Positions 29,867 to 40,895 of a stretch of 64,000 nucleotides of DNA are shown here, one piece after another. A program made the position numbers and the translations under genes. Source of the stretch: JAWKRB01 sp041389885. Lineage in GTDB: Bacteria; Myxococcota_A; Polyangia; Polyangiales; Ga0077539. The notes beneath the pieces were generated by a model that ran no database searches, had not been told where the DNA came from, and worked only from the letters and a program-made list of their open reading frames with translations. The first letter of the stretch is position 1. The number at the start of each line of letters is the position of its first letter. The stretch covers positions 1 through 64,000 of the forward strand of contig JAWKRB010000020.1 in the NCBI GenBank assembly GCA_041389885.1, given 5' to 3'.

Positions 29867-30402
29867 GCGGGGGCTCCGAGCCGCGCCCGCACCGCGGCCT
29901 CCGTCGCGTCGCTGTGCTCGATCCATCGCGACGCGAAGGGGAGCTCGTGCGCCGCCATGAGCCTCGGCGAAGGCACGGTCCACCAGCCGCCCGCGGGGGG
30001 CTGCGGGAGCACCGCGGCGCCCGGCGGCGGCGGGGGTTGGGGTCCGTCTGGCGCGGGCTGAAGCGGGGGCGGCGCCGCGGGGGCCGCGAGCCACACGATG
30101 ACCCGGGCGCCCACGGGCGGCAGCGGGATCGCGCGCGCGTCGAGCTCCGCGAGCGCCCGCGAGGCAGCCTCGGGCGACGCGCCGCGGACGGCGTAGAAGC
30201 GCTCCTGCTCGGCCTCGCGGGGCGCGTCGAAGAGGGCGGTGACCGCGGGAGGCAGGGCGCCGCGCAGCGCGCGCTCGATCGTGAGGTGCACCGACGACGG
30301 CCTCCCCCAGGTCGCGGTCTCGGGCTCGCAGCGCAGAACCCGCGCGACGGCCCACGCGAGCGAGACGTCGTGGAGGGGGTCGTAGTGGGGCATGATTCCC
30401 AT
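29863..30402 (-). CDS. Hypothetical protein with Pro-rich linker
   Basis: About 179 residues from the ATG at 30402 (MGIMPHYDPLHDVSLAW); an ATG three codons on or a GTG further upstream are alternatives. Contains a mixed alpha/beta N-terminal part, then a linker of Pro and Gln (LQPAPDGPQPPPPPGAAVLPQPP), and a C-terminal WWTVPSPRLMAAHELPF block. No family recognised. It is translationally coupled to the RibD-like gene and divergent from the SNF2 gene 89 bases away. Confidence 0.5.
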   Translation of the reverse strand: MGIMPHYDPLHDVSLAWAVARVLRCEPETATWGRPSSVHLTIERALRGALPPAVTALFDAPREAEQERFYAVRGASPEAASRALAELDARAIPLPPVGARVIVWLAAPAAPPPLQPAPDGPQPPPPPGAAVLPQPPAGGWWTVPSPRLMAAHELPFASRWIEHSDATEAAVRARLGAPA

Positions 30403-30491
30403 GAGGTCGATTGTCACACAGAGCGCGCGGGCCGTGTCGCCCACGCCCCGACGCCCGCACACCCCCGGGGCGGTGTGATACCCGATCCGCG

Positions 30492-33194
30492 ATGCTCTCC
30501 CCCGCGGTCGCCCCCGACGGCGCGCTCTACGTGCGCGACGACCCCGACGCGCTGACGATCCCCGACGAGGGCGCCCGTTCGCGCATCCAGGCTGCGTTTC
30601 ATCGCGATGCGCTGCAAGGGGTTCTGCACCTTGGGGCCCGCGAGGTGGAGGTCGCCCTGCCGCCCCCCCTCGCGTGGCTGCGATCGCTCGGCCGGCTCTT
30701 CATGGCGCGGCTCTGCGCGCTGCCCGAGCTCGACGCGCTGGGCGCGAGCGCCGAGGTCCCGCTCCCGCCGGAGGCCGAGCTCGACGCCCTCGCCGCGTCG
30801 GTGCCCGCGATGCGCGGCGCGGAGTACGTGAGCGCCGAGCGCCTCGCGTCGTGGTGGAGCGCCCTGCATGACGCCTACCGCGCCGCCCTCCTCGGGCGCG
30901 CGCCGAGCGCGTGGCTGCGCGCGCAGAGCCCCGTGTGGCACGCCGTGGGGCGGGTGTGCTTTCACCTCGCGGAGCGCAAGGGCGATCCGCCCTTCGCGTT
31001 TCTCGCGACCTTCGCGTCGGGGGTGAGCGCCTCGGGTCGCGCGCAGCACGTCCCCCTCGGTCGCGCCGTCGCCGAGAGCGCCGAGCTGCGAGACCGCGCG
31101 CGCCTCGACGCGCTCCTCGAGCCCGTGCGCCGCGCCGCCGCCGGGAGCGAGCTGGTGCGCGCGCTGGTCGACTCGGGCGAGCTCTTTCAGCCCCTCGGGT
31201 GGAGCGCCGCCGAGGCGCACGCGTTTCTCCTCGAGACCCGCGCCCTCGAGGCCGCGGGGGTGCAGACCCGCGTGCCCGACTGGTGGGCGAAGCGCGCGCG
31301 CCCGCAGGTGCGCGTCACCCTCGGCGGCGAGGCGAAGACCCGGCTCAGCGCGAGCTCCCTCGTCGACCTCGCCGTCGACCTCGAGGTCGAGGGAGAGCCC
31401 CTCACCCCCGACGAGATCGCCTCGCTGCGCGCCGCGGGCAGCGGCCTCACGCGGCTCCGGGGCCGCTGGATCGAGACCGACCCCGCGCGCCTCGACGCGC
31501 TGCTCAAGCAGTGGCGCGAGCACAAGAAGCTCCTCCGCGAGGGCGTCTCGCTCCACGACGCGCTGCGCCTCCTCGCGGGCGCGCAGCTCGGCGACAGCGC
31601 CCTCGGCGCCGACCTCGTCGACCCCGCGTGGACCCGCGTCGAGGCGGGGCCCTGGATCGCCGAAACCCTTGCGGCGCTGCGCGATCCGTCACGCCTCGGC
31701 GATGTCTCCCTGGGCGAAGACCTGCGCGCGGAGCTGCGCGCGTACCAGCGGCTCGGGGTGCGGTGGCTGTGGTCCCTCACGCGCATGGGGCTGGGCGCGT
31801 GCCTGGCCGACGACATGGGTCTGGGCAAGACCCTGCAGGTGATCGCGCTCCTCGCGCTGGAGCGGCGGCACCGCGCGGGCGAGGCCGCGCCGCCGAGCCT
31901 GATCGTGGCGCCCGCGTCGCTGCTCGCGAATTGGCGCGCGGAGATTCAGCACTTCGCGCCGGGGCTCGTGGCGAAGACCGCGCACCCCAGCGCGGGTCGA
32001 GACGCGCCCCCCGACGACGCCGCCGAGCTCGCGCGCTGGCACGCGGGCGTCGACGTCGTGGTCACGAGCTACGGCGCGATCACCCGCTCGACGCCGATGC
32101 GCGACGCGGCGTGGAACCTCTGCGTGCTCGACGAGGCGCAGGCGATCAAGAACGCCGAGACGAAGCAGTCGCGGGCGGTGAAATCGCTCAAGGGACGCGG
32201 TCGCGTGGCCCTCACGGGCACGCCGGTCGAGAACCGCCTCGGCGACCTGTGGTCCCTCTTCGACTACCTCCAGCCGGGGCTGCTGGGCGGCGCGAAGCAG
32301 TTCGGGCGCTACGCGAAGACCCTGAACGCCGACGCGGCCCCCGAGGCCTGGGCGCCCCTGCGGCGGCTGGTTCAGCCGTACATCCTGCGGCGGCTCAAGA
32401 GCGACAAGCGGGTCATCGCCGACCTCCCCGACAAGACCGAGGTCACCGCGTGGTGCCCGCTCACCCGCGCGCAGGTGAGCCTCTACCGCGCCGAGATCGA
32501 CGCGCTCGAGCGCGCCCTCGTCGGGGCCGAAGACCCGACCGCCCGAAGAGGCGCGGTGCTCACGGCGCTGATGCGCTTCAAGCAGGTGTGCAACCACCCC
32601 TCGCAGCGCACCGGAGACGGGCGCTACCTCGCGAAGGACAGCGGAAAGTTCGGGCGCCTCCGCGAGATCGCCGAGGAGATCGCCGAGCGCGGCGAGAAGG
32701 TCCTGGTCTTCACGCAGTTTCAAGAGATGACCGGGCCCCTCGCGGCGCACCTCGCCGAGGTCTTCGGCGCGGCGGGGGCGGTGCTGCACGGCGCGACCCC
32801 GGTGAAGGAGCGCGCCAGGCTCGTGAGGGTCTTTCAAGAAGACCCCAGCGTCCCCTTCTTCGTGCTGTCGCTGAAGGCGGGCGGAACGGGCTTGAACCTC
32901 ACCGCCGCGCAGCACGTCGTGCACTTCGACCGCTGGTGGAACCCCGCCGTCGAAGACCAGGCCACCGACCGCGCGTACCGCATCGGCCAGCGGCGCAACG
33001 TGCTGGTGCACCGCTTCGCCTGCCGGGGGACCCTCGAAGAGAAGGTCGACGAGCTGCTTCGAGAGAAGCGCGCGCTCGCGGGGGCCGTGCTCGGCGCCGC
33101 CGGGGGGAGCGAGCTCGCGCTCACGGAGATGTCCGATCGCGCGCTGCTGGATCTGGTCTCCCTCGACCTCTCCCGCGCCCTCGACGAGGGGTGA
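30492..33194 (+). CDS. SNF2-family DEAD/DEAH helicase
   Basis: About 900 residues, start ATG at 30492. The first 420 residues are a poorly conserved N-terminal region of the kind found in bacterial HepA/SNF2 proteins. The helicase core starts near LRAYQRLGVRWLW, with DDMGLGKT (motif I), VLDEAQAIKN (II, DEAQ), ALTGTPVENRLGDLW (III), KVLVFTQFQ (IV), LSLKAGGTGLNLTAA (V) and DRAYRIGQ (VI). It is an ATP-dependent translocase on DNA. A SWIM zinc-finger protein is encoded 1.3 kb downstream in the same direction, the usual partner of such helicases, but an HNH and a Uma2-like gene on the other strand now lie between them. Confidence 0.92.
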   Translation: MLSPAVAPDGALYVRDDPDALTIPDEGARSRIQAAFHRDALQGVLHLGAREVEVALPPPLAWLRSLGRLFMARLCALPELDALGASAEVPLPPEAELDALAASVPAMRGAEYVSAERLASWWSALHDAYRAALLGRAPSAWLRAQSPVWHAVGRVCFHLAERKGDPPFAFLATFASGVSASGRAQHVPLGRAVAESAELRDRARLDALLEPVRRAAAGSELVRALVDSGELFQPLGWSAAEAHAFLLETRALEAAGVQTRVPDWWAKRARPQVRVTLGGEAKTRLSASSLVDLAVDLEVEGEPLTPDEIASLRAAGSGLTRLRGRWIETDPARLDALLKQWREHKKLLREGVSLHDALRLLAGAQLGDSALGADLVDPAWTRVEAGPWIAETLAALRDPSRLGDVSLGEDLRAELRAYQRLGVRWLWSLTRMGLGACLADDMGLGKTLQVIALLALERRHRAGEAAPPSLIVAPASLLANWRAEIQHFAPGLVAKTAHPSAGRDAPPDDAAELARWHAGVDVVVTSYGAITRSTPMRDAAWNLCVLDEAQAIKNAETKQSRAVKSLKGRGRVALTGTPVENRLGDLWSLFDYLQPGLLGGAKQFGRYAKTLNADAAPEAWAPLRRLVQPYILRRLKSDKRVIADLPDKTEVTAWCPLTRAQVSLYRAEIDALERALVGAEDPTARRGAVLTALMRFKQVCNHPSQRTGDGRYLAKDSGKFGRLREIAEEIAERGEKVLVFTQFQEMTGPLAAHLAEVFGAAGAVLHGATPVKERARLVRVFQEDPSVPFFVLSLKAGGTGLNLTAAQHVVHFDRWWNPAVEDQATDRAYRIGQRRNVLVHRFACRGTLEEKVDELLREKRALAGAVLGAAGGSELALTEMSDRALLDLVSLDLSRALDEG

Positions 33195-33208
33195 CCCGCG
33201 GAACCGAG

Positions 33209-33502
33209 TCAGGGACGGCGCGGGCGGCCCTTCACGCGGGCCGTGCGCACGCGCCCGCCAGGGTCTTGTCGGGAGATGAACCTCACCGTCGCGCCGAAGG
33301 TGGGGTGCTCCCGCAGCGCCTCGACGTGGTGGTAGGTCTCTTCGAGCTCCCGGTTCGAGAAGGTCGCGTGAATCGCCGTGTGGCAGTCGCGACAGATCGT
33401 CGTGGTCACCCTCCCGCCTCGCGATCTGGGCACCATGTGGTGGTCGCTCGGGTGCAGGTTGGGGCGCTCACAGAGGGGACACGGATCGGGCGCGGGATTC
33501 AT
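33209..33502 (-). CDS. HNH endonuclease-like protein
   Basis: About 97 residues, start ATG at 33502 (MNPAPDPCPLCERPN). Two Cys pairs (CPLC and CRDC) frame the HNH core DHHMVPRSRGG ... TTICRDCHTAIH, with the metal and catalytic histidines all present. This small size is typical of stand-alone HNH proteins whose targets are unknown. It is convergent with the SNF2 gene, 14 bases away. Confidence 0.82.
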   Translation of the reverse strand: MNPAPDPCPLCERPNLHPSDHHMVPRSRGGRVTTTICRDCHTAIHATFSNRELEETYHHVEALREHPTFGATVRFISRQDPGGRVRTARVKGRPRRP

Positions 33503-33549
33503 CGTCAGACCTCCCATCGGAGATGAGTGACACGCGCGGCGCCCACGGG

Positions 33550-34416
33550 TCAGGGAGAGGAGGGCGCGAAGAGGTCTTCGGCGCGGGAAACGACCGAGGC
33601 GCGGTCGAAGTACCCGTCGAGCAAGGCCTCGTCGTCACAGCCGAGCAGCCGCGCGGCCGAGCCTTCGTCGACGGTCACCCCTCTGCGCGCGAGCACTCGC
33701 AGGATCAGCTCCGCGGTGCGACGACGCGCCCCCCGCGCCTCGCCCCGCGCCTCGCCCCGCGCCTCGCGCTCGGCGAGCGCGCCCTCGAGCACCCGATTGC
33801 GAGACGCCAGCAGCGAGCGCGCCACGAGGTCATCGGCGAGCACCCGGTCGACCAGGGCCCCGGCGGGGACGGGCACGCGAAAGCACCGGTCGCGAATCTC
33901 TTCGCCGGGCTCCAGGGTGGTCCACCCTTCGGCGTCGTGGTTCCACTCGTAGACGGTGCGGTCGGCGACGCGCACGCAGAAGACCCGTCGCACGCCGCGC
34001 GCGATGAGCTTCTCGGCCTTGCCCGTGGCGTGCGAGAGGCGCTCGGAGTCGAGCACCTCGAACGCGATCTCTTCGAGCTGCCGCCCGCCCGTCGCGGGGT
34101 CGTCGGCCGCGGCGAAGATGCTCACGTCGGGCGCGAGGTCGTTGAGCTCGTCGGTGCGCGTGAGCATGTCGACGGCGACGGCGTAGCCCTCCGCGAGGGC
34201 GCCCGCGAACACGTGGGTCACCTCGGCGTGCCGCGTGGCGTGCGGCGGGTTCGCGCCCATCGTGCGAACCACCGCGCCGTCGATGATCTGCGCGTGCGAC
34301 TCGGGCGCGACGAGGCGCTCGTCCACCGCCGGGAGCGACTGCTCGGGCCCTGGCGCCCAGGCTCTCCCCGAGGAAGCACCTGGCGCGAAGAGCGTGGGAC
34401 CGCGTGACTGCGACAT
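33550..34416 (-). CDS. Uma2 family (DUF820) restriction-like nuclease
   Basis: About 288 residues from the ATG at 34416 (MSQSRGPTLFAPG). The central block has APDVSIFAAADDP, QLEEIAFEVLDSERL and KAEKLIARGVRRVFCVRV, the P-D-x..E-x-x-x..K arrangement of the PD-(D/E)XK-like Uma2 family. The C-terminal third contains EARGEARGEARGARR, encoded by three near-identical 12-bp repeats around 33742-33780. Uma2 proteins are abundant in myxobacteria and cyanobacteria and have no established target. It is oriented opposite to the helicase genes on both sides. Confidence 0.8.
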   Translation of the reverse strand: MSQSRGPTLFAPGASSGRAWAPGPEQSLPAVDERLVAPESHAQIIDGAVVRTMGANPPHATRHAEVTHVFAGALAEGYAVAVDMLTRTDELNDLAPDVSIFAAADDPATGGRQLEEIAFEVLDSERLSHATGKAEKLIARGVRRVFCVRVADRTVYEWNHDAEGWTTLEPGEEIRDRCFRVPVPAGALVDRVLADDLVARSLLASRNRVLEGALAEREARGEARGEARGARRRTAELILRVLARRGVTVDEGSAARLLGCDDEALLDGYFDRASVVSRAEDLFAPSSP

Positions 34417-34533
34417 CGCCTGAACGATAGCGCCGCCGCCCATCCTGCGTCGACGCGCCCCCTCGGAGATCTCACGCGACCTCGACCGCCTCGCTTGACG
34501 AGGCGCGAGCCGAGGCGATGTGATCTCCGCGCC

Positions 34534-35424
34534 GTGTACTATCCATGGAAGCCCTACGTCCCAGTGGCGCAGCGCCGGGCCAGCGCGCAGAAGGCCCTCA
34601 ACGCCCGCGCGAAGAAGGGGCTGCGCGTGGACCCGGTCGCGATCGAAGGCCGCAAGATCGCGACGACCTACTGGGGTCTACGTTGGTGCGAGGCGATGGA
34701 GGACCAGGCCGACTTCGCCAACCGCATCCCCCGCGGCCGGACCTACGTGCGCAACGGGAGCGTGGTGCACCTGGAGATCGGGCGCGGCACCGTGACGGCG
34801 GTGGTCTCGGGCTCCGAGCTCTACGACGTGACGGTGACCGTCAAGACGCTCCCCGCGGCGCGCTGGAGCGCGATTCGCAGCGCCACGGGCGCGGGGGTCT
34901 CGGCGCTCGCGCTGCTCCAGGGCAAGCTCGACGACGCGGTCATGCGCGCCCTCGCCGCGCCGGGCACGGGGATGATCCCCACCGCGGGTGACCTCTCGAT
35001 GCGCTGCTCGTGCCCCGACTACGCGACGCTCTGCAAGCACGTCGCGGCGGTGCTCTACGGGGTCGGCGCGCGCCTCGACCGCGACCCCGCGCTGCTGTTC
35101 ACCCTCCGCGGCACCGACATGAACGAGCTCGTGACCTCCGCGGGGAGCGCCGTCGCGACGAAGCGCTCCGCGAAGGCCATCGACGACGACCTCGCCGCGA
35201 CCTTCGGCATCGACCTCGACGACCCCGCCCCCGCGAAGCCCGCACGCACCCCCAAGCCCGCACCCGCCGCGAAGGCTGCGCCCGCGGCGCCCCTCGGGCT
35301 GCACACCGCGGGGCAGCTCCGCGACCTGGGGTACACCCCCGCGAAGGTGAAGAAGCTCCTCGCCGAGGGCGTGCTCGCGCGTGAAGGCTTCGGCTGGTAT
35401 CGCTTTCTCAAGCCCGCGCGCTGA
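34534..35424 (+). CDS. SWIM zinc-finger protein
   Basis: About 296 residues with start GTG at 34534 (VYYPWKPYVPVAQRRA), preferred to an upstream TTG at 34495 because homologs begin near this YYPxxKPYVPVAxRR segment. The SWIM motif is CSCPDYATLCKH (CxCx6CxH). Before it lies the family's conserved KIATTYWGLRWCEAMEDQADFANRIPRGRTYVR block. The C-terminal part is an Ala/Lys/Pro-rich linker followed by LGLHTAGQLRDLGYTPAKVKKLLAEG, a small helical domain. SWIM proteins of this type act with SNF2 helicases in DNA-related processes, and the likely partner is the gene at 30492. Confidence 0.88.
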   Translation: MYYPWKPYVPVAQRRASAQKALNARAKKGLRVDPVAIEGRKIATTYWGLRWCEAMEDQADFANRIPRGRTYVRNGSVVHLEIGRGTVTAVVSGSELYDVTVTVKTLPAARWSAIRSATGAGVSALALLQGKLDDAVMRALAAPGTGMIPTAGDLSMRCSCPDYATLCKHVAAVLYGVGARLDRDPALLFTLRGTDMNELVTSAGSAVATKRSAKAIDDDLAATFGIDLDDPAPAKPARTPKPAPAAKAAPAAPLGLHTAGQLRDLGYTPAKVKKLLAEGVLAREGFGWYRFLKPAR

Positions 35425-35475
35425 GACCGCCGCCCGGCGAGTCTCTCGCGATGTGCGGTACAGTCCCTCGGGCCG

Positions 35476-36021
35476 ATGAACTCCGCCCCCTCCCAGGCCC
35501 GCCGCGTCCTCGACGGCGACGAGATCGACCGCGCGCTCCGGCGCATCGCGCTAGAGATCGCCGAGCGAAACCGGGGCGTGCCCGAGCTCGCGCTGGTCGG
35601 CGTGCGCCGCGGGGGCATCGCCCCGGCCGAGCGGCTCCAGGCCATGCTCCGTGAGACCGAGGGGCGCGATGTTCCTGTGGGCTCGGTGGACATCACCCTC
35701 TACCGCGACGACGCCGCCACGGCGCTGCCCAACCCCCTGATCGGGCCGAGCGAGATCCCCTTCGGCGTCGACGGGCGGGTGGTGATCCTGGTCGACGACG
35801 TGCTCTACACCGGGCGCACCACCCGCGCGGCCATCGACGCCATCCTCGACTACGGGCGGCCGCGGGCGATTCAGCTCGCGGTGCTCATCGACCGGGGGCA
35901 CCGCGAGCTGCCGCTGCACGCCGATTTCGTGGGCCGAACCGTGGTCACCACGGCCACCGAGCGGGTCGACGTGCGCCTCGGCGGAGACGGGCCCAACGAG
36001 GTCGTGGTCTCTGAGGGCTGA
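35476..36021 (+). CDS. pyrR: Bifunctional pyr operon regulator/uracil phosphoribosyltransferase
   Basis: A 181-residue PyrR. The PRPP-binding loop VILVDDVLYTGRT is intact, with the flanking family motifs LVGVRRGG near the N-terminus and SVDITLYRDD in the middle. PyrR represses pyrimidine genes by binding leader RNA in response to UMP, and can convert uracil plus PRPP to UMP. It precedes pyrB by 52 bases. No long leader sequence exists upstream of pyrR in which a classical attenuator could be placed. Confidence 0.95.
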   Translation: MNSAPSQARRVLDGDEIDRALRRIALEIAERNRGVPELALVGVRRGGIAPAERLQAMLRETEGRDVPVGSVDITLYRDDAATALPNPLIGPSEIPFGVDGRVVILVDDVLYTGRTTRAAIDAILDYGRPRAIQLAVLIDRGHRELPLHADFVGRTVVTTATERVDVRLGGDGPNEVVVSEG

Positions 36022-36073
36022 TCGCTGACGGAAAGTCCGCGCGCCGCGCCGGGCTGTTCTACCCTCCGCCGCG

Positions 36074-37007
<934 letters not shown>

Positions 37008-37011
<4 letters not shown>

Positions 37012-38174
37012 GCGCGCGGGTGCGCCCGGGCCTCGAGCGCCTGATCGACGACGCGAACGACCTCGTGCGCGGGCGCAGGGTGGGCCTCGTCGCGCACCCC
37101 GCGAGCGTCGCGTCTGACCTCACCCACGCGACGGAGGTGCTGCGCCGGGCGGGCGCCGTGACCCGCGCGCTCTTCGGCCCCGAGCACGGCGTCGGCGGCG
37201 AGGCGCAGGACATGGAGGGCGTCGCGGACGGAGGCTCTCCCCTCGACGAGGTCCCCGCGCACTCGCTCTACGGCGACAGCTTCGCGTCGCTCTCGCCCCG
37301 CGACGCGTGGCTCGACGGCCTCGACGCGGTGGTGATCGACCTGCAAGACATCGGCAGTCGGTACTACACCTTCGTGTGGACCGCCGTGCTCATGGCCCGC
37401 GCCTGCGCGCGCCGGGGCGTCGAGGTGATCGTCTGCGACCGGCCCAACCCCCTCGGCGGCGACGTGATCGAGGGCGCGCCGCAGCTCGAGGCCGAGCGCT
37501 CGTTCGTGGGCCTCGAGTGCGTCCCCGTGCGGCACGGAATGACCCTGGGCGAGCTCGTCGCCTGGCGCGCGGAGCTCGAGGGCCTCGCGGGGGTGTCGGT
37601 CGTCGAGATGCAGGGCTGGCGCCGGGCGATGCGCTTTGAAGACACGGGGCTGCCCTGGGTGCTCCCCTCGCCCAACATGCCCACCCCCGACACCGCGCGG
37701 GTCTACCCCGGCGGCTGCCTCCTCGAAGGGACCAACCTCTCCGAGGGCCGAGGCACCACGCGCCCCTTCGAGCTCTTCGGCGCCCCGTGGCTCGACGCCG
37801 AGGACCTCGCCCGCGCGCTGCGCGCCGAGGCGGGGTGCGCCGCGCGGGTGACGAGCTTTCGGCCGATGTTTCAGAAGCACGCGGGGGTCACCTGCCGCGG
37901 CGTGCAGCTCCACGTCACCGACGAGCGGAGATTCTCCCCCTACCGCGCCTACCTCGCCGCCCTCGTCGCCGCGCGTCGATCGCGCGGATTCGCCTGGCGC
38001 ACAGAGCGATACGAGTTCGTCGACGACCGCCCGGCCATCGACCTGCTCACCGGCGACCCCGCGGTGCGCGAGGCCCTCGACGGCGGCGCGGAGGTCGACG
38101 ACCTCTGCGCGATCGGCGCCTCGCGCCTGGCCGCCTGGCGCGAAGGGCTGCCCTCGTTGCTCCGCTACCGCTGA
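37008..38174 (+). CDS. DUF1343/NamZ-like protein (exo-beta-N-acetylmuramidase family)
   Basis: A 388-residue protein. The conserved family blocks are LFGPEHGVGGEAQD, VIDLQDIGSRYYTFVWT, VCDRPNPLGGD, PSPNMPTPDTARVYPGG and EGTNLSEGRGTTRPFELFG. By family knowledge this group includes NamZ, which removes N-acetylmuramic acid from the non-reducing ends of peptidoglycan fragments. Many members carry a signal peptide, but here the N-terminus (MSARVRPGLERLIDDAND) has none, suggesting cytoplasmic muropeptide recycling. It is translationally coupled to pyrB, an unexpected pairing. Its 3' end overlaps the convergent gene by ten bases. Confidence 0.88.
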
Positions 38175-40895
38175 CGCGCGAGCATCGCCTCGGCGCGGGT
38201 CACGGCCTCGCTGAAGAGCGTCTCGGGCACCTCACCCAGCGCCAACACATCGCCGCCGTCGCAGCGCACGAGGCGCAGCGCGCCCACCGCGCTCCGGCGC
38301 TCCGACTCGGACCACAGCGCGATGCCCTCCACCGCGAGCACGGCCTCGACCCTCGCGGCGTGAAAGCGCAGGCTGAACGAGCGGCAGCGGCCGTCGTCGA
38401 CGGTGCCCGGGGTCCACCCCTCGGCGGTCCACGGGGGCAGCGCGCGGGCGTGCCGCTCGCCCCGCGCGACGAGCCAGCGCCCCTCGAGGCCGCGCCAGGC
38501 GAGGGCCTCTCGCGCCCCCTCGGGCAGGCGCGCCACGGGGCGAGCCATCTGCGAGAAGGGCGCGTCTTCGGCGTCGTCGAGGTCGGGGCGCGTGAGCGGG
38601 TGGGCGAGGCGATATCCTCCCCGCCCGCGCGCAGCGGAGCGCGTCTCCGCGCGCGACCTCGCCGCCGCGCTCCCACCACAGCGCGCGGTAGAGCGGGCCC
38701 AGCACCGGGTGCGCGAGGCAGCGCGCGAGGTGCTCGGGCGTCCACACCCGCCCCGAGGCCATGGCGTCGATGAGCCGCGCGACCTCGCGCTCGCGGGCCT
38801 CGGGGAGCGCGAGGTGCGCGAGCTTCAGCGCGCGGCGCATCTCGGCCACGAGGCGAGGGTCGTCTCGCCGCGCCGGGCGGGGCAGCGCCGAGAGCGCCTC
38901 GCCGTCGGCGTCGTAGAGGCGCAGCGCGTCGCCCTCCAGCCGCGCGCGCACGACGTGGTGGCCGAGCTCGAAGCGGAGCTCCCCCGCCTCGAGGCCGAAG
39001 CTCGGCGCGGCGAGGTCGAGCATCACGTCGACGGAGAGTCCGCGGGCGCGCGCCTCCTCGTCGAGGGCGTTCGACGCGAGCACGCCGAAGGACTCGTGGG
39101 GGTGCCCCGACGCGAGCTCGTCGAGGGCGCGCAGCCCGTCGTCGGCGCCGCGCATGGCCAGGAGCTGCGTCGCCGTCGCGGCCATCGAGCGTCGTGATCC
39201 CTTGTGCCACAAGGGGATGGCGTCACGGAGGGAGCGCGACGCGAAGGCCCCGCCGAGGAGCGCGGCGAGGAGCAGGGCGCCGTGGTCCTTGGCGGGCGCG
39301 TCGGCGGCGATCCACGCGTCGAGGAGCGACTCGGCCCAGGCGACGCGCTCGACCGGATCGAGGAGCCGCGCCACCGCCACCACCTCGGGGTCGGGCTCAG
39401 ACGCGCCGCGGAGCGACTGCACGCGCAAGAGGTACAGCGGCACCGACGCGGGCACCTCCTCGCCGTCGGACCACCTCAGCGCCACCTCGCACCGCTCGAC
39501 CCACCGCGGCGGCTTCTTGCCCGAGGCCACCCGCGCCGCCTCGGCCCGGGCGACGATCGCCGCGCGCTCGGGGTCAGCAGCCTCCCCCTCGCCCTCGGCG
39601 CCGGGCTCATAGCCCAGGGCCGAGACGATCGCCGCGCGCACCCTCGGCGCGCGCTCCACCGCGTGCCGCGCGACCATCGCCTCGTGCGCGGCGCCCCTCC
39701 CCGTGAGCGCGCGCACCGCGCTCAGCCGCACCTCCGACGCGCGGTCCTCGAGGAGCTCGACGAGGGGCGCGAGCTCGTCGTCGCCGAGGTCGGCGCAGCG
39801 CGCGAGCACCGCCTCGCGCGAGACCAGGCCGGGCTCTCGCAGCAGCGACGCCGCGAAGGCCCCGCGCTCGGGGTGCGGCGTCGCCAGCAGCGCCTCGCTC
39901 GCGCGGGTGACGAGGGACGGGCTGCTCGACGCGCACAGGGCCGCCCACAGCGGGCGCGCGCGCGCGGCGGGCCACGACGACGCGAGCTCCGCCGCCCACT
40001 CGCCGGGGTCGACGGCGGCGTGCGCGGCGGCGTGCGCGGCGAAGCGCGCGGGGTCGGCGCGCCCGTGCGCCCGCAGGGTCTCGGCGCGGAGCGACGCGGT
40101 CGCGAGGGGGCCCGGCGCGAGGACCTCGTCGACGAACTCCGCCGACGCCTCCGGGCGATGACGCAGCAGCGCCTCCACGGACGACACGCGATCGGCCGAC
40201 GAGGCGCCGCCCTCGCCCCGCGCCATCGCGAGCACGAGGTCGACGTACCGCGCTGCGTCCCGCGCGAGCAGGGGCCCCGCCGCGGCGCCGCGCAGCCCCG
40301 GCGGGAGCGCGGCGACGAAGGCCCGCACCCGCGGCTCGTGCGACGGCGGCGGCGCGAGCAGCGCCCGCACCGCCCGCGCGACGGTGATCGCGCCGGCCTC
40401 TCCCGCGGCGTCGCAGAGCGCGCGCGCCACCCCGGCCACGTCTTCGCCCAGCGCCGCCCGGAGCCCCGCGCCCACCGCGGCCAGACCCCCGTCGAGGGAG
40501 ACCCACACCGCCGCGCGGTGCAAGAGCGCGGCGACGACTCCCTCGCGCGCGACGCCCCGCGCCGAGAGCCACGCGGGGACGCCGCGCCAGCAAGGCGCCG
40601 CGGCGTCGACGCGGTCGAGGAGGGCGGCGAGCCGCGCGGGGTCGTCGAGGCAGAGCGAGAGCGCGGCGGCCTCGACCTCGTCGGGCGCCTCGTCGCCGCC
40701 GCCGAAGGCCAGCGCGAGCATCCCCGCCACGTCTGAGGCCCCGCGCTCGAGCGCGAGGTCGGCGACGACGGGTCGCGCGGGGTCGAGGCCGCCGCCTCGG
40801 AGCGCCCGCTCGAGGTGCGCGCGCGCCTCGTCGCTCACCCCGAGGTGCGTCGCGCGCACGACCACCCGCGCCACCCGCGCCTCGGCGTCGATCAC
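38165..40895 (-). CDS. DUF4132-type large protein, partner of SNF2 helicase, frameshifted in this sequence
   Basis: About 910 residues. The start is GTG at 40895, overlapping the SNF2 stop in GTGA. The N-terminal two-thirds is a helical, HEAT-like array, for example LVELLEDRASEVRLSAVRALTGRGAAHEAM. The C-terminal third has DDPRLVAEMRRALKLAHLALPEAREREVARLIDAM, then HPVLGPLYRALWWE, then HPLTRPDLDDAEDAPFSQ, the pattern of the DUF4132/MolR-like domain. The frame changes once near 38625 to reach the last block, so a one-base indel is likely. DUF4132 proteins are found with ATPases and nucleases in uncharacterised clusters, so the partner helicase may be its functional unit. Confidence 0.75.

Noticed and set aside
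30492..35424. DISARM- or Druantia-like defence system around the SNF2 helicase
   Set aside because: No drmB/DUF1998, no methyltransferase and no other core components nearby; SNF2 plus SWIM alone does not justify it.
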